Made by a program: the position numbers and the translations under genes. Below, piece after piece: positions 42,657 to 51,701 of a stretch of DNA of 64,000 nt. How positions within the stretch are numbered: position 1 is the first letter of the stretch; each line of letters opens with the position of its first letter. The DNA is from Microbacterium sp. ProA8. Its GTDB lineage: Bacteria; Actinomycetota; Actinomycetes; Actinomycetales; Microbacteriaceae. The notes beneath the pieces were generated by a model. It saw only the letters and a list, made by a program, of their open reading frames with translations, searched no databases and was not told the origin of the DNA. The DNA is taken from positions 3,410,001 to 3,474,000 of the forward strand of contig NZ_CP157000.1 in NCBI RefSeq assembly GCF_039905635.1. The letters are read 5' to 3'.

Positions 42657-42711
42657 GGGGTCGGATTCAGACCCCAAAGGGGTTGACATGCTGAGCACGG
42701 CGGACTACTCG
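42657..42711 (+). promoter_or_regulatory. Hairpins followed by an orphan promoter-like signal
   Basis: GGGGTC-GGATTCA-GACCCC (42657-42675) overlaps a second hairpin CCCC-AAA-GGGG (42672-42682). Directly after, TTGACA (42683-42688), 17 nt, and TACTCG (42706-42711) make a promoter-like pair on the plus strand. The next annotated gene on that side is on the opposite strand and is convergent. The first hairpin only superficially resembles a tRNA T-arm. The 239-bp gap holds no other gene. Confidence 0.35.
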
Positions 42712-42745
42712 CGCCCGCGACAGCAGACGGCCGATGGATCGGCGG

Positions 42746-43066
42746 TCAGTCCCCCAGCGGTGGCTCCTGCGGGTTGCGGCGACCCGTCTCGCGCTCCCAG
42801 AACTCGAGCTGCTGGGTGAGCGCCTTGGCGAGCTCGAACACCTGGTCGGGCGGGATCCGGATGCGGCTCACCACGCGGGCCGGCACCACGGTGTGACGCT
42901 GGCCGGTCTCGGCGTCGACCTGCTCCCGCGGCGGCTGCGCGAGGGTGAGGAAGTCCATCACGAACACCGTCGGCGTGTGCCAGACGTTCGCGAAATCGGC
43001 ATAGGCGCCGCCGATGAGCTCAGGTGGGAGGTCGATCTCGAACTGCTGCGCTGCGTCGTCGGCCAT
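42746..43066 (-). CDS. DUF3467 domain protein
   Basis: 106 residues. Pattern of DUF3467: IDLPPELIGGAYADFANVWHTPTVFVMDFLTLA followed by VVPARVVSRIRIPPDQVFELAKALTQQLEFWE. Function of the family is unknown. The protein is small, soluble and acidic. It lies 91 bp downstream of the large nuclease/helicase gene on the same strand and could be its last operon member, though no overlap exists. Confidence 0.85.
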   Translation of the reverse strand: MADDAAQQFEIDLPPELIGGAYADFANVWHTPTVFVMDFLTLAQPPREQVDAETGQRHTVVPARVVSRIRIPPDQVFELAKALTQQLEFWERETGRRNPQEPPLGD

Positions 43067-43157
43067 GCGGGCTCCTGTTCGGGCGGCGTCTCTCGCGGTG
43101 GCCTGCGGGAGAGGCTCGGGCTGTCGTGTGCGACGTGTGCGCGAGTCTACGCGGCGC

Positions 43158-46100
43158 TCAGCCGCGACCGACGAGCCGCGCGAACCCGCTGAGCCGCGCC
43201 ACCCCCTCCGGGGTGTACGGCAGGTCGTCGAGGAGCCCCGGCGAGTACACCAGGAAGGCGGTGTGCATCGCGCGCGAGATCGCCACGTTCAGGCGGTTGC
43301 GCAGGAGCAGGAACTCGAGCCCGCGCGGCGCATCGCGCCCGCTCGAGGCTGCGAGCGAGACGATCGCGACAGCCGCCTCCTTGCCCTGGAACTTGTCGAC
43401 CGTGCCGACCGGAACGTCGGGGAACCCTGCGGCGGCGAGGGCCGCCTCGACCGCCACCTGCTGCGCGTTGTACGGCGTGACGACGATGAGATCGGACTGC
43501 TCCAGCGGCCGCGGCGGCAGCGCGACCGAGGCGCCGTCGCTGTCGTCGGTGGCGGCATCCGTCCATTCGCGGCCGATCAGATCGGTCACCAGCCGCGCCA
43601 CCTCGGCCGCTTCTTCGAGCGACTGGGTCGCGTTGCCGTGGTGACGCAGCGCGATCGGGACGAGCCCGGGGCGGATGCCGTCGAGCCGGCGCAGCGCCGT
43701 CGAGGGGTGGGCCGCCAGCTCGCCGCGGTACGAGAGCGTCGACACCGGCGCGGCGACCTCGGGCCGCATCCGCCGGGTCTCGGCGAGGAAGTAGCCGTAC
43801 TCGGGCGGGATGACGTCGGCGCCGTCCATGACCCAGCCCAGCGCCGACGTGTCGACGGGGGCGGGGTGCGTGCCCTGGCTCACCTGCGGCAGCTGCTGCG
43901 GGTCGCCCAGCAGCAGCAGGCGCGGTGCGGCGAGCGACACCGCGATGGTCGAGGCGAGCGAGAACTGCCCGGCCTCGTCGACGACGAGCAGGTCGAGGCT
44001 GCCGCGCGGGACGCGGCCCTCGTGGCTGAAGTCCCACGCGGTGCCGCCGATGACGAATCCGGCTGCCTCGTGCTCGGCCGTGAACGCCGCGACGCCGTTC
44101 TTCGGGAGCACCGTGAAGGCGTGGGCGGCCGACGGGTCCTTCGGAGCCTTGCCCACCTGCGACGCGGGAACGCCCGCGTCGATCACGCGCTCGAGGAGGT
44201 GCTCGATCGTCGCGTGTCCCTGCGCCACCACGCCGACCTTGTAGCCGTGATCCCGCACGAGCCGCGCGATCACGTGGGAGCCGACGTAGGTCTTGCCCGT
44301 GCCCGGAGGGCCCTGCACGGCGAGGTAGCTGCGGTCGAGCGCGCGCACCGCACGCGCGATGGCCTCGACGGCGTCGTCCCCGGCGACGGGCAGTGTGCTG
44401 CCCTCCGGTGCCGGCGCTCCCGCAGGGCGGAGGACCGGGTGGAGCAGGCGCGGCGGGCGGCGGCACAGGATGTCGGTGGCCGGGTCGGCCGGAAGCTCCG
44501 GCGCGGCGTCGATGACGGCATCCGCCCACGCGTCGATGGCCGCCTGCTGGTTGCCCGCAGCGGGAGGCGCCTGCGGCGTGAGCGCCAGAGGCAGCCGGTC
44601 CCAGGTCTCACCGTTGACGGCGGTCTCTTCGATCACGGCGCCGTCGTCGAGCACCTCGAGCACGGTGACCGAACGGTAGGAGTGGATCCACCGGGGCGAC
44701 GCATCGAATTCGTAGGGCGCCGGCAGCTCGTACAGCGCGAACGGGTTCGTCCCCTCGCTGATGCGGGTGCCCGGCGCGAGGTCGCCGCGCAGCTCGACCA
44801 CACGACGCTCACCGCCTCGGCCGCTCTCGAGGAAGTGCCAGTCCTCGCGGACGCGGCTGCGCGCCGGATCGATCGTCACCACGTCGCGTGTCTCGTCCCA
44901 CAGCGAGACCGGCTCGCGTAGACGCAGGAAGTGCGTCGCCCAGAACGACTTCGCCTCTCGCGGGTAGTAGTCGATGGCGGCCGCGCCGAGCCGCAGCGTC
45001 CGGGCGGGCACCGAGTCCTCCGGGTGCTGCAGCGCCAGGGCGTCGAGGACGGTCGCGCGGGCAGACGGCTCGTAGGCGCGCTCGTCGGGCTCGGGATTCG
45101 GCGAGGGTACGAGGGCCGCTTCGCGGGCACGGTCGACGAGCCAGTCGCGCAGGCGCCGCGTCGACACGCAGTCGTAGCGGTTGTAGTCGGCGAGGTCGTC
45201 GAGCACGAGCGCCGCCTCGGCCACGGCACCGTCGGCCTCGAGCGCCCGGGCCTCGACGTAGCGGACGATCGAGTCGTCGCCCTTCTGCACGTCGCTCGTG
45301 CGCACCTCGTCGCCCATGTAGAGCGGCTCGAGCTTCTTGATCGAGTACGAGCGCGATCCGACCCGCAGCGCGCGGCGCACGATCGGGTACAGGTCGACGA
45401 ACACGCCGTCGCGCAGCAGCCGGTCGACGTCGGCCTCGCGCACCCCGTGCCGTGCCGCCATCGCGAGCAGATGCGAGGGCTCGTACGGCGCGTAGTGGTA
45501 GATGTGCATGCCCGGGAACTGCTGCCGTCGCAGGTTGACGATGTCGAGGAACGTCTCGAGCGCGCGCTTCTCGTCGGCGAAGGAGTGCGCCCACAGCGCG
45601 GTGTACTGCTCGCGCGTGTCGACCCACCCGAAGAGGTAGTCGATGCCCCACTGCGTCGGTTCGCCCGGCACCGGCGGCTCGGTGTGCAGCGGGTCGCCCT
45701 CGAAGTCGAAGAACAGATCGCCGTGATCGGGCCGGGGCAGCGCCCCCAGCGCCTGCGGCGCCACGACCTCGAACACCGGGATCGGCGGCGCCTCGATCGG
45801 CGGCACCTCGGCGAGGAGCACACCGAGGCTGCCGTCCGCGACGGCGGTGTGCGCACCGGCGCCCTCGACCCCCGTGGTGACGTCGGGCGCGATCGCCGCA
45901 TCGACGGTCACCGCGTGCCGGGCGGCCGGCTTCGGAGCCACGAGCGGCGGCGTGCCCGCCGGGCTCTCGAGCTGCAGGCGGGCCTGTGTGCGCAGCGACG
46001 CGAAGACATCGGGGTTCATCCCCACCGGCCCCGCAGACGCCTGCGCGAGCTGCTCGATCGTGTCGATGCCGGCGGCTCGCAGCCGCTCACGCTGCACCGG

Positions 46101-46895
46101 TCGCATGCCCGCGACGAGGAGCAGATCACGGGATGCCACGACCTCCGCGTCGCACGTCGCACAGCGCCCGCAGGCGACGACGCCGAGCTCGCCGCGCGGG
46201 TCGCCCCACGCGATCGGCTCGCCAGCGGCGCCGGACTCGAGACGCCGGTCGGCGATCAGCGCGGCCAGCCGCTCGCGCCGGAGGCGGAAGACGGGAAGGA
46301 GGTCGTCGACCTCGTGCTCGCTGACGCTGCCGTCGCCGAGGAGCAGCTGCACACGATGGGAGCGAGGCACACCGAGGCGGTCGAGCTGGTCGACGTAGGC
46401 CGCGAGCTGCATGAGCGCGGTGACGCGCGCGTGGCGTGCGAGCTTCGTGTCCTGCACGATCCACGGCCGGTCCGCTCCCCCGGACCCCGCCACGGTCGCC
46501 GAGCCTGTCGAAGGGTCGCGGACGAGGAAGTCGGCGAAGCCCACGAACGAGTCGGTCGAGAACGCCGCCTGGTAGACGACCTCCGCGTCCGACGCGAGCG
46601 CCGCGTTCGTTCGCGCGACCGCATCCGCGAGGGCCGCGGCATCGGACGATCTCACCTCGGGGATCTGTGCCACCCGGTCGCCGTACCGCGCGACGTAGTC
46701 GGCGAGCACGTTGCGCTCATGCACGGTGCCGAGGCGTCCCGCGCGCTCGAGGGTGAGGTCCTCGGGCTCTTCGACCGCCGGGACACGCCCCAGCCGCGCG
46801 TCGATCGCACGGAGCCACGCGAACTCGCATTCGGCGGCCGCCTTGAGATCGCTCGCGCTCCAGACGATCCGGCCTTCGTCCTCGATGTATCGCAT
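43158..46895 (-). CDS. TM0106 family RecB-like nuclease fused to SF1 helicase
   Basis: 1,245 residues from ATG 46895 (AAGGAAGGGG site). N-terminal RecB/Cas4-like nuclease region with VQDTKLARHARV and a cysteine cluster (CGRCATC, near residue 242) suited to an Fe-S cluster. Then an RNase H-like domain beginning LFFDFEGDP near 395 and ending YNRYDCVSTRRL. Last, a DNA2/UPF1-like helicase with GPPGTGKT (about 861), VVDEAGQF (about 970), LLLGDPQQLPQ, TPYNAQQVAVEAAL, GTVDKFQGKEA and RLNVAISRA. It probably processes DNA or RNA-DNA ends. A half copy of a genomic repeat is embedded at 46501-46515. Confidence 0.9.
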   Translation of the reverse strand: MRYIEDEGRIVWSASDLKAAAECEFAWLRAIDARLGRVPAVEEPEDLTLERAGRLGTVHERNVLADYVARYGDRVAQIPEVRSSDAAALADAVARTNAALASDAEVVYQAAFSTDSFVGFADFLVRDPSTGSATVAGSGGADRPWIVQDTKLARHARVTALMQLAAYVDQLDRLGVPRSHRVQLLLGDGSVSEHEVDDLLPVFRLRRERLAALIADRRLESGAAGEPIAWGDPRGELGVVACGRCATCDAEVVASRDLLLVAGMRPVQRERLRAAGIDTIEQLAQASAGPVGMNPDVFASLRTQARLQLESPAGTPPLVAPKPAARHAVTVDAAIAPDVTTGVEGAGAHTAVADGSLGVLLAEVPPIEAPPIPVFEVVAPQALGALPRPDHGDLFFDFEGDPLHTEPPVPGEPTQWGIDYLFGWVDTREQYTALWAHSFADEKRALETFLDIVNLRRQQFPGMHIYHYAPYEPSHLLAMAARHGVREADVDRLLRDGVFVDLYPIVRRALRVGSRSYSIKKLEPLYMGDEVRTSDVQKGDDSIVRYVEARALEADGAVAEAALVLDDLADYNRYDCVSTRRLRDWLVDRAREAALVPSPNPEPDERAYEPSARATVLDALALQHPEDSVPARTLRLGAAAIDYYPREAKSFWATHFLRLREPVSLWDETRDVVTIDPARSRVREDWHFLESGRGGERRVVELRGDLAPGTRISEGTNPFALYELPAPYEFDASPRWIHSYRSVTVLEVLDDGAVIEETAVNGETWDRLPLALTPQAPPAAGNQQAAIDAWADAVIDAAPELPADPATDILCRRPPRLLHPVLRPAGAPAPEGSTLPVAGDDAVEAIARAVRALDRSYLAVQGPPGTGKTYVGSHVIARLVRDHGYKVGVVAQGHATIEHLLERVIDAGVPASQVGKAPKDPSAAHAFTVLPKNGVAAFTAEHEAAGFVIGGTAWDFSHEGRVPRGSLDLLVVDEAGQFSLASTIAVSLAAPRLLLLGDPQQLPQVSQGTHPAPVDTSALGWVMDGADVIPPEYGYFLAETRRMRPEVAAPVSTLSYRGELAAHPSTALRRLDGIRPGLVPIALRHHGNATQSLEEAAEVARLVTDLIGREWTDAATDDSDGASVALPPRPLEQSDLIVVTPYNAQQVAVEAALAAAGFPDVPVGTVDKFQGKEAAVAIVSLAASSGRDAPRGLEFLLLRNRLNVAISRAMHTAFLVYSPGLLDDLPYTPEGVARLSGFARLVGRG
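46501..46515. repeat. Half copy of the CTTCGACAGGCTC repeat inside the nuclease gene
   Basis: GAGCCTGTCGAAGGG, identical to one arm of the palindromic repeat at 50978-51036, read in frame within the nuclease domain (protein segment DPSTGSA). No partner arm is nearby. Confidence 0.6.
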
Positions 46896-47050
46896 GCACG
46901 CCCCTTCCTTGACGACCCTAGCCGCGGCATCCGACACCCCTCGAACCGGTTTCGCATCGGCCGACGAGCGCGGATTCACGGCAGGGAGCAGCACCATGCG
47001 AGATCCGGAACCCCGGCGGTCCCCGCGCGCCACCTGCCAGACTGGAGCGC

Positions 47051-49129
47051 ATGAGCCTGCCCTTCGAGAGCGCGTATCGGCACGGGTTCGCCCGTGTCGC
47101 CGCCTGCACGATCCCGGTCTCGATCGCCGATCCCGCGGCCAACGCCGCGGCGGTGCTCGCCGCAGCGCGGGAGTGCGATGCGGATGCCGTGGCCGTCGCG
47201 GTCTTCCCGGAGCTGTGCCTCACCGGCTACGCCATCGACGACCTGGTGATGCAGGACCCCGTGCTCGACGCGGTGATCGCCGCGGTCGAGCGGCTGGTCG
47301 AGGCATCCGCGGATCTTCTGCCGGTACTCGTCGTCGGTGCGCCGCTGCGCCACCGCAACCGCCTCTACAACTGCGCGCTCGTGATCCACCGCGGCGAGCT
47401 GCTGGGCGTCGCGCCGAAGTCGTACCTGCCCACGTACCGCGAGTTCTATGAGCGGCGCTGGTACGCGGCGGGCGACGACCAGGGCGACCAGGACATCCGG
47501 GTGGGCGCCCTGGAGGCGCCCTTCGGGCCCGACCTGCTGTTCGAAGCGCTCGACATCCCCGGCCTCGTCGTGCACGCCGAGGTGTGCGAAGACGTCTGGG
47601 TGCCCATCCCGCCGTCGTCGGGCGCCGCGCTGGCAGGCGCGACCGTGCTGCTCAACCTCAGCGGCAGCCCGATCACGATCGCCCGCGCCGAGGACCGCAA
47701 AGACCTCTGCAAGTCGCAGTCGCTGCGCTGCCTCGCCGCCTATGCGTACGCGGCGGCCGGCGGCGGCGAGTCCACGAACGACGTCTCGTGGGACGGCCAG
47801 ACCATGATCTACGAGGGCGGCAACCTGCTCGTCGAGACCGAGCGCTTCCCCGACGGGCCGCGCCGCTCGGTCGCCGACGTCGACCTCGACCGCCTGCGCC
47901 AGGACCGCCTGCGCCAGGGCACCTTCGACGACAATCGACGGACGACGCACGCGGATGCCGCCTTCCGCACCGTGCACTTCCGGCTCGACCCGCCGGCGAC
48001 CGACGTGGGCCTCCGCCGCAGCCTCGACCGCTTCCCGTTCGTGCCCGACGACCCGGAGCGCCTGGCGCTGGACTGCTACGAGGCCTTCAACATCCAGGTG
48101 TCGGGTCTCGTACAGCGCATGCGCGCCATCGGCGGGCCGAAGCCGGTGATCGGCGTGAGCGGCGGGCTCGACTCGACCCACGCTCTGCTCGTGGTGGCAC
48201 GCGCCATGGACCTCATGGGCCGCCCGCGCAGCGACATCCTCGCCTACACCATGCCCGGGTTCGCGACCAGCGAGCACACCAAGTCCAACGCCATCGCACT
48301 GGCCGAGGCGGTCGGGGCGTCGATCGAGACGATCGACATCCGCCCGCTCGCCATCGAGATGCTCGAGCGCCTGGACCACCCGTTCGCCGACGGCGAGCCG
48401 GTGCACGACATCACCTTCGAGAACGTGCAGGCGGGCCTTCGCACCGACTACCTCTTCCGCCTGGCCAACCACCACGGCGGCATGGTGATCGGCACCTCGG
48501 ACCTCTCGGAGCTGGCGCTCGGCTGGGCCACCTACGGCGTCGGCGATCACATGAGCCACTACGCCGTCAACACGGGCGTTCCCAAGACGCTGATCCAGCA
48601 CGTCATCCGCTGGGTGATCTCGCACCGCGCAGACGAGGGCGGCTCCACCGAGCTCAGCGACCGCGCCCGCGAGGTGCTGCAGTCGGTGCTCGACACCGAG
48701 ATCTCGCCCGAGCTCGTTCCCGCCGGCCAGGACGGCAGGATCCAGTCGACCGAGGACCGCATCGGCCCGTACGCCCTGCACGACTTCACCCTGTACCACG
48801 TGCTCCGGTTCGGCTTCCGCCCGTCGAAGATCGCGTACCTCGCCGCGCACGCCTGGGGCGATCCGGAGGTCGGCGCGTGGCCTCCCGGGTTCCCCGACGA
48901 GGACCGGTACGCCTACGACCTGCCCACCGTCGCGAAGTGGCTCCAGGTGTTCCTCCAGCGCTACTTCGCGTTCGCGCAGTTCAAGCGCTCGGCGATCCCG
49001 AACGGCCCGAAGGTGTCACCGGCGGGCTCGCTGTCGCCGCGGGGCGACTGGCGTGCGCCGTCCGACGGGAACGCGCGTGTGTGGCTCGCCGAGCTCGAGG
49101 CCGCCCTCCCCGAACTCGTCGAGGGCTGA
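47051..49129 (+). CDS. nadE: Glutamine-dependent NAD+ synthetase
   Basis: 692 residues. N-terminal nitrilase-type glutaminase domain with the triad Glu (VFPELCLTGY), Lys (APKSYLPTYREF) and Cys (HAEVCEDVW). The C-terminal synthetase has the ATP PP-loop GVSGGLDSTHALLV near residue 375 and GTSDLSELALGWATYG. It makes NAD+ from deamido-NAD+, with an ammonia tunnel between domains. Length and domain order match the mycobacterial type. Divergent from the nuclease gene; a hairpin terminator follows. Confidence 0.96.
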   Translation: MSLPFESAYRHGFARVAACTIPVSIADPAANAAAVLAAARECDADAVAVAVFPELCLTGYAIDDLVMQDPVLDAVIAAVERLVEASADLLPVLVVGAPLRHRNRLYNCALVIHRGELLGVAPKSYLPTYREFYERRWYAAGDDQGDQDIRVGALEAPFGPDLLFEALDIPGLVVHAEVCEDVWVPIPPSSGAALAGATVLLNLSGSPITIARAEDRKDLCKSQSLRCLAAYAYAAAGGGESTNDVSWDGQTMIYEGGNLLVETERFPDGPRRSVADVDLDRLRQDRLRQGTFDDNRRTTHADAAFRTVHFRLDPPATDVGLRRSLDRFPFVPDDPERLALDCYEAFNIQVSGLVQRMRAIGGPKPVIGVSGGLDSTHALLVVARAMDLMGRPRSDILAYTMPGFATSEHTKSNAIALAEAVGASIETIDIRPLAIEMLERLDHPFADGEPVHDITFENVQAGLRTDYLFRLANHHGGMVIGTSDLSELALGWATYGVGDHMSHYAVNTGVPKTLIQHVIRWVISHRADEGGSTELSDRAREVLQSVLDTEISPELVPAGQDGRIQSTEDRIGPYALHDFTLYHVLRFGFRPSKIAYLAAHAWGDPEVGAWPPGFPDEDRYAYDLPTVAKWLQVFLQRYFAFAQFKRSAIPNGPKVSPAGSLSPRGDWRAPSDGNARVWLAELEAALPELVEG

Positions 49130-49135
49130 GTCGGC

Positions 49136-49158
49136 GGATGCCTCGGCCCGAGGCATCC
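49136..49158 (+). terminator. Hairpin terminator of nadE
   Basis: GGATGCCTCGG and its exact complement around a single base, 7 bp after the nadE stop: a stem of about 10 bp after allowing a minimal loop. The stem is built of the abundant GGATGC/GCATCC word. Confidence 0.7.
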
Positions 49159-49208
49159 GTCACCACCTGGTCGGCCTGTCGCCGGAGCGGCGGCCCGCTT
49201 GCCGAGAT

Positions 49209-49271
49209 CAGGTGATCTGGCGCAGACAGGAGCATCCCGCCGGAATCGGCCTGCGTACGCCGGATCACCTG
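49209..49271. repeat. Imperfect inverted repeat between nadE and the next convergent gene
   Basis: CAGGTGATCTGGCGCAG at 49209 pairs with the complement ending GCCGGATCACCTG at 49271: 22-bp arms with four mismatches. It lies between convergent genes and may serve as a terminator for the minus-strand gene, or be a small repeat element. Confidence 0.55.
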
Positions 49272-49324
49272 TTCCGGGGAAGCCGACGGGGCGCCCCGAG
49301 CCCGGGACGACAGCGGGCGGAGGG

Positions 49325-49903
49325 TCAGGCGGGCGCGTGGGTGTAGGCGAGCGTGATGACCCAGCTGTCCCGCGACAGGTCGGCCAGCTGGTAGAACACC
49401 TTCCGGTCGGGGATCCACCCCTTGGTGAGCGGGGTGTCGAGGCGCACATGGTCGGCCGCGACGCGCGCTCCCCGCCCATCGGCGTCGCGCACCGCCTGCA
49501 CCCGCGTCCAGTGGGCGATGAGCTTGCCGAGATCGCTCTCGTCGAACAGGTGCGAGTGGCGCCTCATCAGGTGCAGCTCGGCGTCGTCGGGGTGCACGTC
49601 GCGCAGGTCGAGCCCGAGCATCACGTCGGGATCGGTGACGGCGACGACGGTGGCTGCGCGGAAGTTGACGTTGCGGATCTTCAGCGGCAGCTCGGCGCCG
49701 CCCACCTCGGCGATGAGCTGGGTGTGGAAGCCGAACGTCCGGGGCGCCTCGCGCTCGACGCGGACGGCCTTCGGTTCGACGCCGAGCTTCGCGGAGACGA
49801 TCTCCTTCGCGAGCAGGCGCTTGCGGTCGTGGTCGGGAAGCTTCGGATCCCAGCCCAGCCGCGCCGTGATCCCCGCCGGAGTGTCGAGAAGCACCGATTG
49901 CAT
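49325..49903 (-). CDS. 4'-phosphopantetheinyl transferase-like superfamily protein
   Basis: 192 residues from ATG 49903, supported by an AGGTGG site 5 nt upstream; ATG 49915 is also in frame. The segment VMLGLDLRDVHPDDAELHLMRRHSHLFDE resembles the Mg-binding GxDxE and following helix of phosphopantetheinyl transferases, though the first acidic pair is not perfect. The rest (FGFHTQLIAEVGGAELPLKIRNV) fits the two-fold superfamily repeat. The target carrier protein is unknown. A true transferase or a degenerate member are both possible. Confidence 0.6.
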   Translation of the reverse strand: MQSVLLDTPAGITARLGWDPKLPDHDRKRLLAKEIVSAKLGVEPKAVRVEREAPRTFGFHTQLIAEVGGAELPLKIRNVNFRAATVVAVTDPDVMLGLDLRDVHPDDAELHLMRRHSHLFDESDLGKLIAHWTRVQAVRDADGRGARVAADHVRLDTPLTKGWIPDRKVFYQLADLSRDSWVITLAYTHAPA

Positions 49904-50115
49904 GATCCACCTCATTCTCCGCGGCCCATCCGCCCCTCCATCCTGTCCCGCAGCCGCGCCGGCAGGAAGATCGCCACGCCTTCGGCTCCCTGCCGGGCGC
50001 GAGGGGCCGGGTCCGTCAAGCCCCTGTCGGCTCCGGCAGGCGGTGGAATCATGAGCCCCATGGCCAGGCGCACGACGGGGACCGGCAGCGGTCCGAAGCA
50101 GGTGAGGCCGAGACC

Positions 50116-51618
50116 GTGAACGGTTTCGCCGCCGTCGACTTCGAGTTCGCCCGCCAGGTGCTGCAGCGAGGCATCGCGGCGCTGTTCGTGGTCGCGTTCG
50201 TGTCGACGCTGAACCAGTTTCGCCCCCTCCTCGGCGAGCACGGGCTGCTTCCCGCGACCGAGCTCCTCGCCTGGGCGCGCTCCTCGAAGCGCGGGCGGCG
50301 GCTGCTGCGTCCCACGCTGTTCCGTCACGTGCGGTACACGGACCGGCGGCTCGTCGCGCTATGCACGGCCGGCATCGTGGTCGCGGCGGCGCTCGTCATC
50401 GGCATCCCTCAGCTCGGTCCGCCGTGGGTGCCGATGGTGTGCTTCCTCGCGCTGTGGCTCGGCTACATGTCGATCACGAGCATCGGCCAGACCTTCTACG
50501 GCTTCGGCTGGGAGATGCTGCTGCTCGAAGCGGGTTTCCTCGCCGCATTCCTCGGCTCGGACTCGCAGCCGCCGCCCACCGTCGTGATCGTGCTCTTCTG
50601 GTGGCTCGTGTTCCGCCTGGAGTTCGGCGCGGGCATGATCAAGATCCGCGGCGGCCGCGAGTGGCGCGACCTCACCGCCCTCATGTACCACCACGAGACG
50701 CAGCCGGTGCCCGGCCCGCTCAGCCGCCAGGCGCACCTGCTCCCGGCGTGGTTCCACCGCGTCGAGGTCGTGGGCAACCACTTCGCCCAGCTCGTCGTGC
50801 CGTGGTTCCTCTTCGCTCCGCTGCTCGGCCTGTGGGTGCCCGGCCCCGTGCCCGCGATCGTCGGCGCGGTCGCGGCGGCCATCGTGATCGCGACGCAGCT
50901 GTGGCTCATCGTCACCGGCAACTTCGCCTGGCTCAACTGGATCACGGTCGTGCTGGCGTTCTCGGCGATCGGCGTGCCCCTTCGACAGGCTCAGGGGCCG
51001 CAGGATCCTTCACCGGTCCCTGAGCCTGTCGAAGGGCCATGGATCATCGACGGGATGCCGCTGTACTGGCTCGTCGTGAGCGGCGCCGTGGGCGTGCTCT
51101 ACCTGGTGCTGAGCTGGCAGCCGCTCCACAACCTCTTCGCGCGCCGCCAGCTCATGAACGCGTCGTTCAACCGCTGGCAGCTCGCGAACGCGTACGGCGC
51201 CTTCGGCACGGTGACCAAGCAGCGGATCGAGATCGTCGTCGAGGGCACGATGGACGAGGATCCGGCAGGCGCGACCTGGCACGAGTACGGATTCAAGGGA
51301 AAGCCGGGCGACCTGCGCCGGATCCCCGGGCAGTACGCCCCGTACCACTTGCGGCTCGACTGGCTCATGTGGTTCCTGCCGCTCGGCCACTCGCTCGACG
51401 ACTGGTTCACGGCGTTCCTGGTGAGGCTGCTGGAAGCGGATGCCCCGACCCTGCGCCTGCTCGCCCACGATCCGTTCGACGGGCAGCGCCCGCGATGGGT
51501 GCGGGCGGTGTCATACCGCTACCGGTTCACCACGCGTGCGGAGTTCCGCGAGACGCGCACGCGGTGGGCGCGCGACCGGCGACGTCCGGTCATGGGGCCG
51601 GTGTCCCTCCGCCGCTGA
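50116..51618 (+). CDS. Lipase maturation factor family membrane protein
   Basis: 500 residues. Multi-span N-terminal region with the family segments LPATELLAWA, TFYGFGWEMLLLEAGFLAAFLG, VFRLEFGAGMIKIRGGREWRDLT and THYH-like LMYHHETQPVPGPLSR. The C-terminal soluble domain has WHEYGFKGKPGDLRRIPGQYAPYHLRLDW. Eukaryotic LMF1 matures lipases; bacterial function is unknown. Start GTG 50116 overlaps the stop of a 22-codon upstream reading frame (ATG 50051). Residues 288-307 are encoded by an embedded palindromic repeat. Confidence 0.88.
   Translation: MNGFAAVDFEFARQVLQRGIAALFVVAFVSTLNQFRPLLGEHGLLPATELLAWARSSKRGRRLLRPTLFRHVRYTDRRLVALCTAGIVVAAALVIGIPQLGPPWVPMVCFLALWLGYMSITSIGQTFYGFGWEMLLLEAGFLAAFLGSDSQPPPTVVIVLFWWLVFRLEFGAGMIKIRGGREWRDLTALMYHHETQPVPGPLSRQAHLLPAWFHRVEVVGNHFAQLVVPWFLFAPLLGLWVPGPVPAIVGAVAAAIVIATQLWLIVTGNFAWLNWITVVLAFSAIGVPLRQAQGPQDPSPVPEPVEGPWIIDGMPLYWLVVSGAVGVLYLVLSWQPLHNLFARRQLMNASFNRWQLANAYGAFGTVTKQRIEIVVEGTMDEDPAGATWHEYGFKGKPGDLRRIPGQYAPYHLRLDWLMWFLPLGHSLDDWFTAFLVRLLEADAPTLRLLAHDPFDGQRPRWVRAVSYRYRFTTRAEFRETRTRWARDRRRPVMGPVSLRR
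50978..51036. repeat. Palindromic repeat inside the lipase maturation factor gene
   Basis: CCCTTCGACAGGCTCAGGG (50978-50996) and its perfect 19-bp complement (51018-51036) around a 21-bp centre. It adds an in-frame segment reading PLRQAQGP...PEPVEG between two membrane helices. Repeats of this sequence are known as dispersed elements in many actinobacteria. Confidence 0.9.
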
Positions 51619-51644
51619 GCGCGCACCGGGCTCGGCGCTCGGGG

Positions 51645-51689
51645 GTCACGACACGCGGCATCGCCCGCCACGTCACCGCGCGTCGTGAC
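51645..51689. terminator. Shared hairpin between convergent genes
   Basis: GTCACGACACGCGG (51645-51658) and CCGCGCGTCGTGAC (51676-51689): 14-bp arms with one mismatch around 17 nt, in the 83-bp gap between the 3' ends of the maturation factor and MFS genes. It suits a bidirectional terminator. Confidence 0.6.
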
Positions 51690-51701
51690 ACCTGCGACGT
51701 T

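Noticed and set aside
42657..42675. Stem-loop resembling a tRNA T-arm
   Set aside because: The loop does not match TTCRANN, and no D-arm, anticodon arm or acceptor stem can be built around it.
46896..47033. N-terminal extension of the nuclease/helicase to GTG or ATG near 47033
   Set aside because: The extra residues are poorly structured, overlap the nadE promoter region, and ATG 46895 has a good ribosome site directly before the conserved N terminus.
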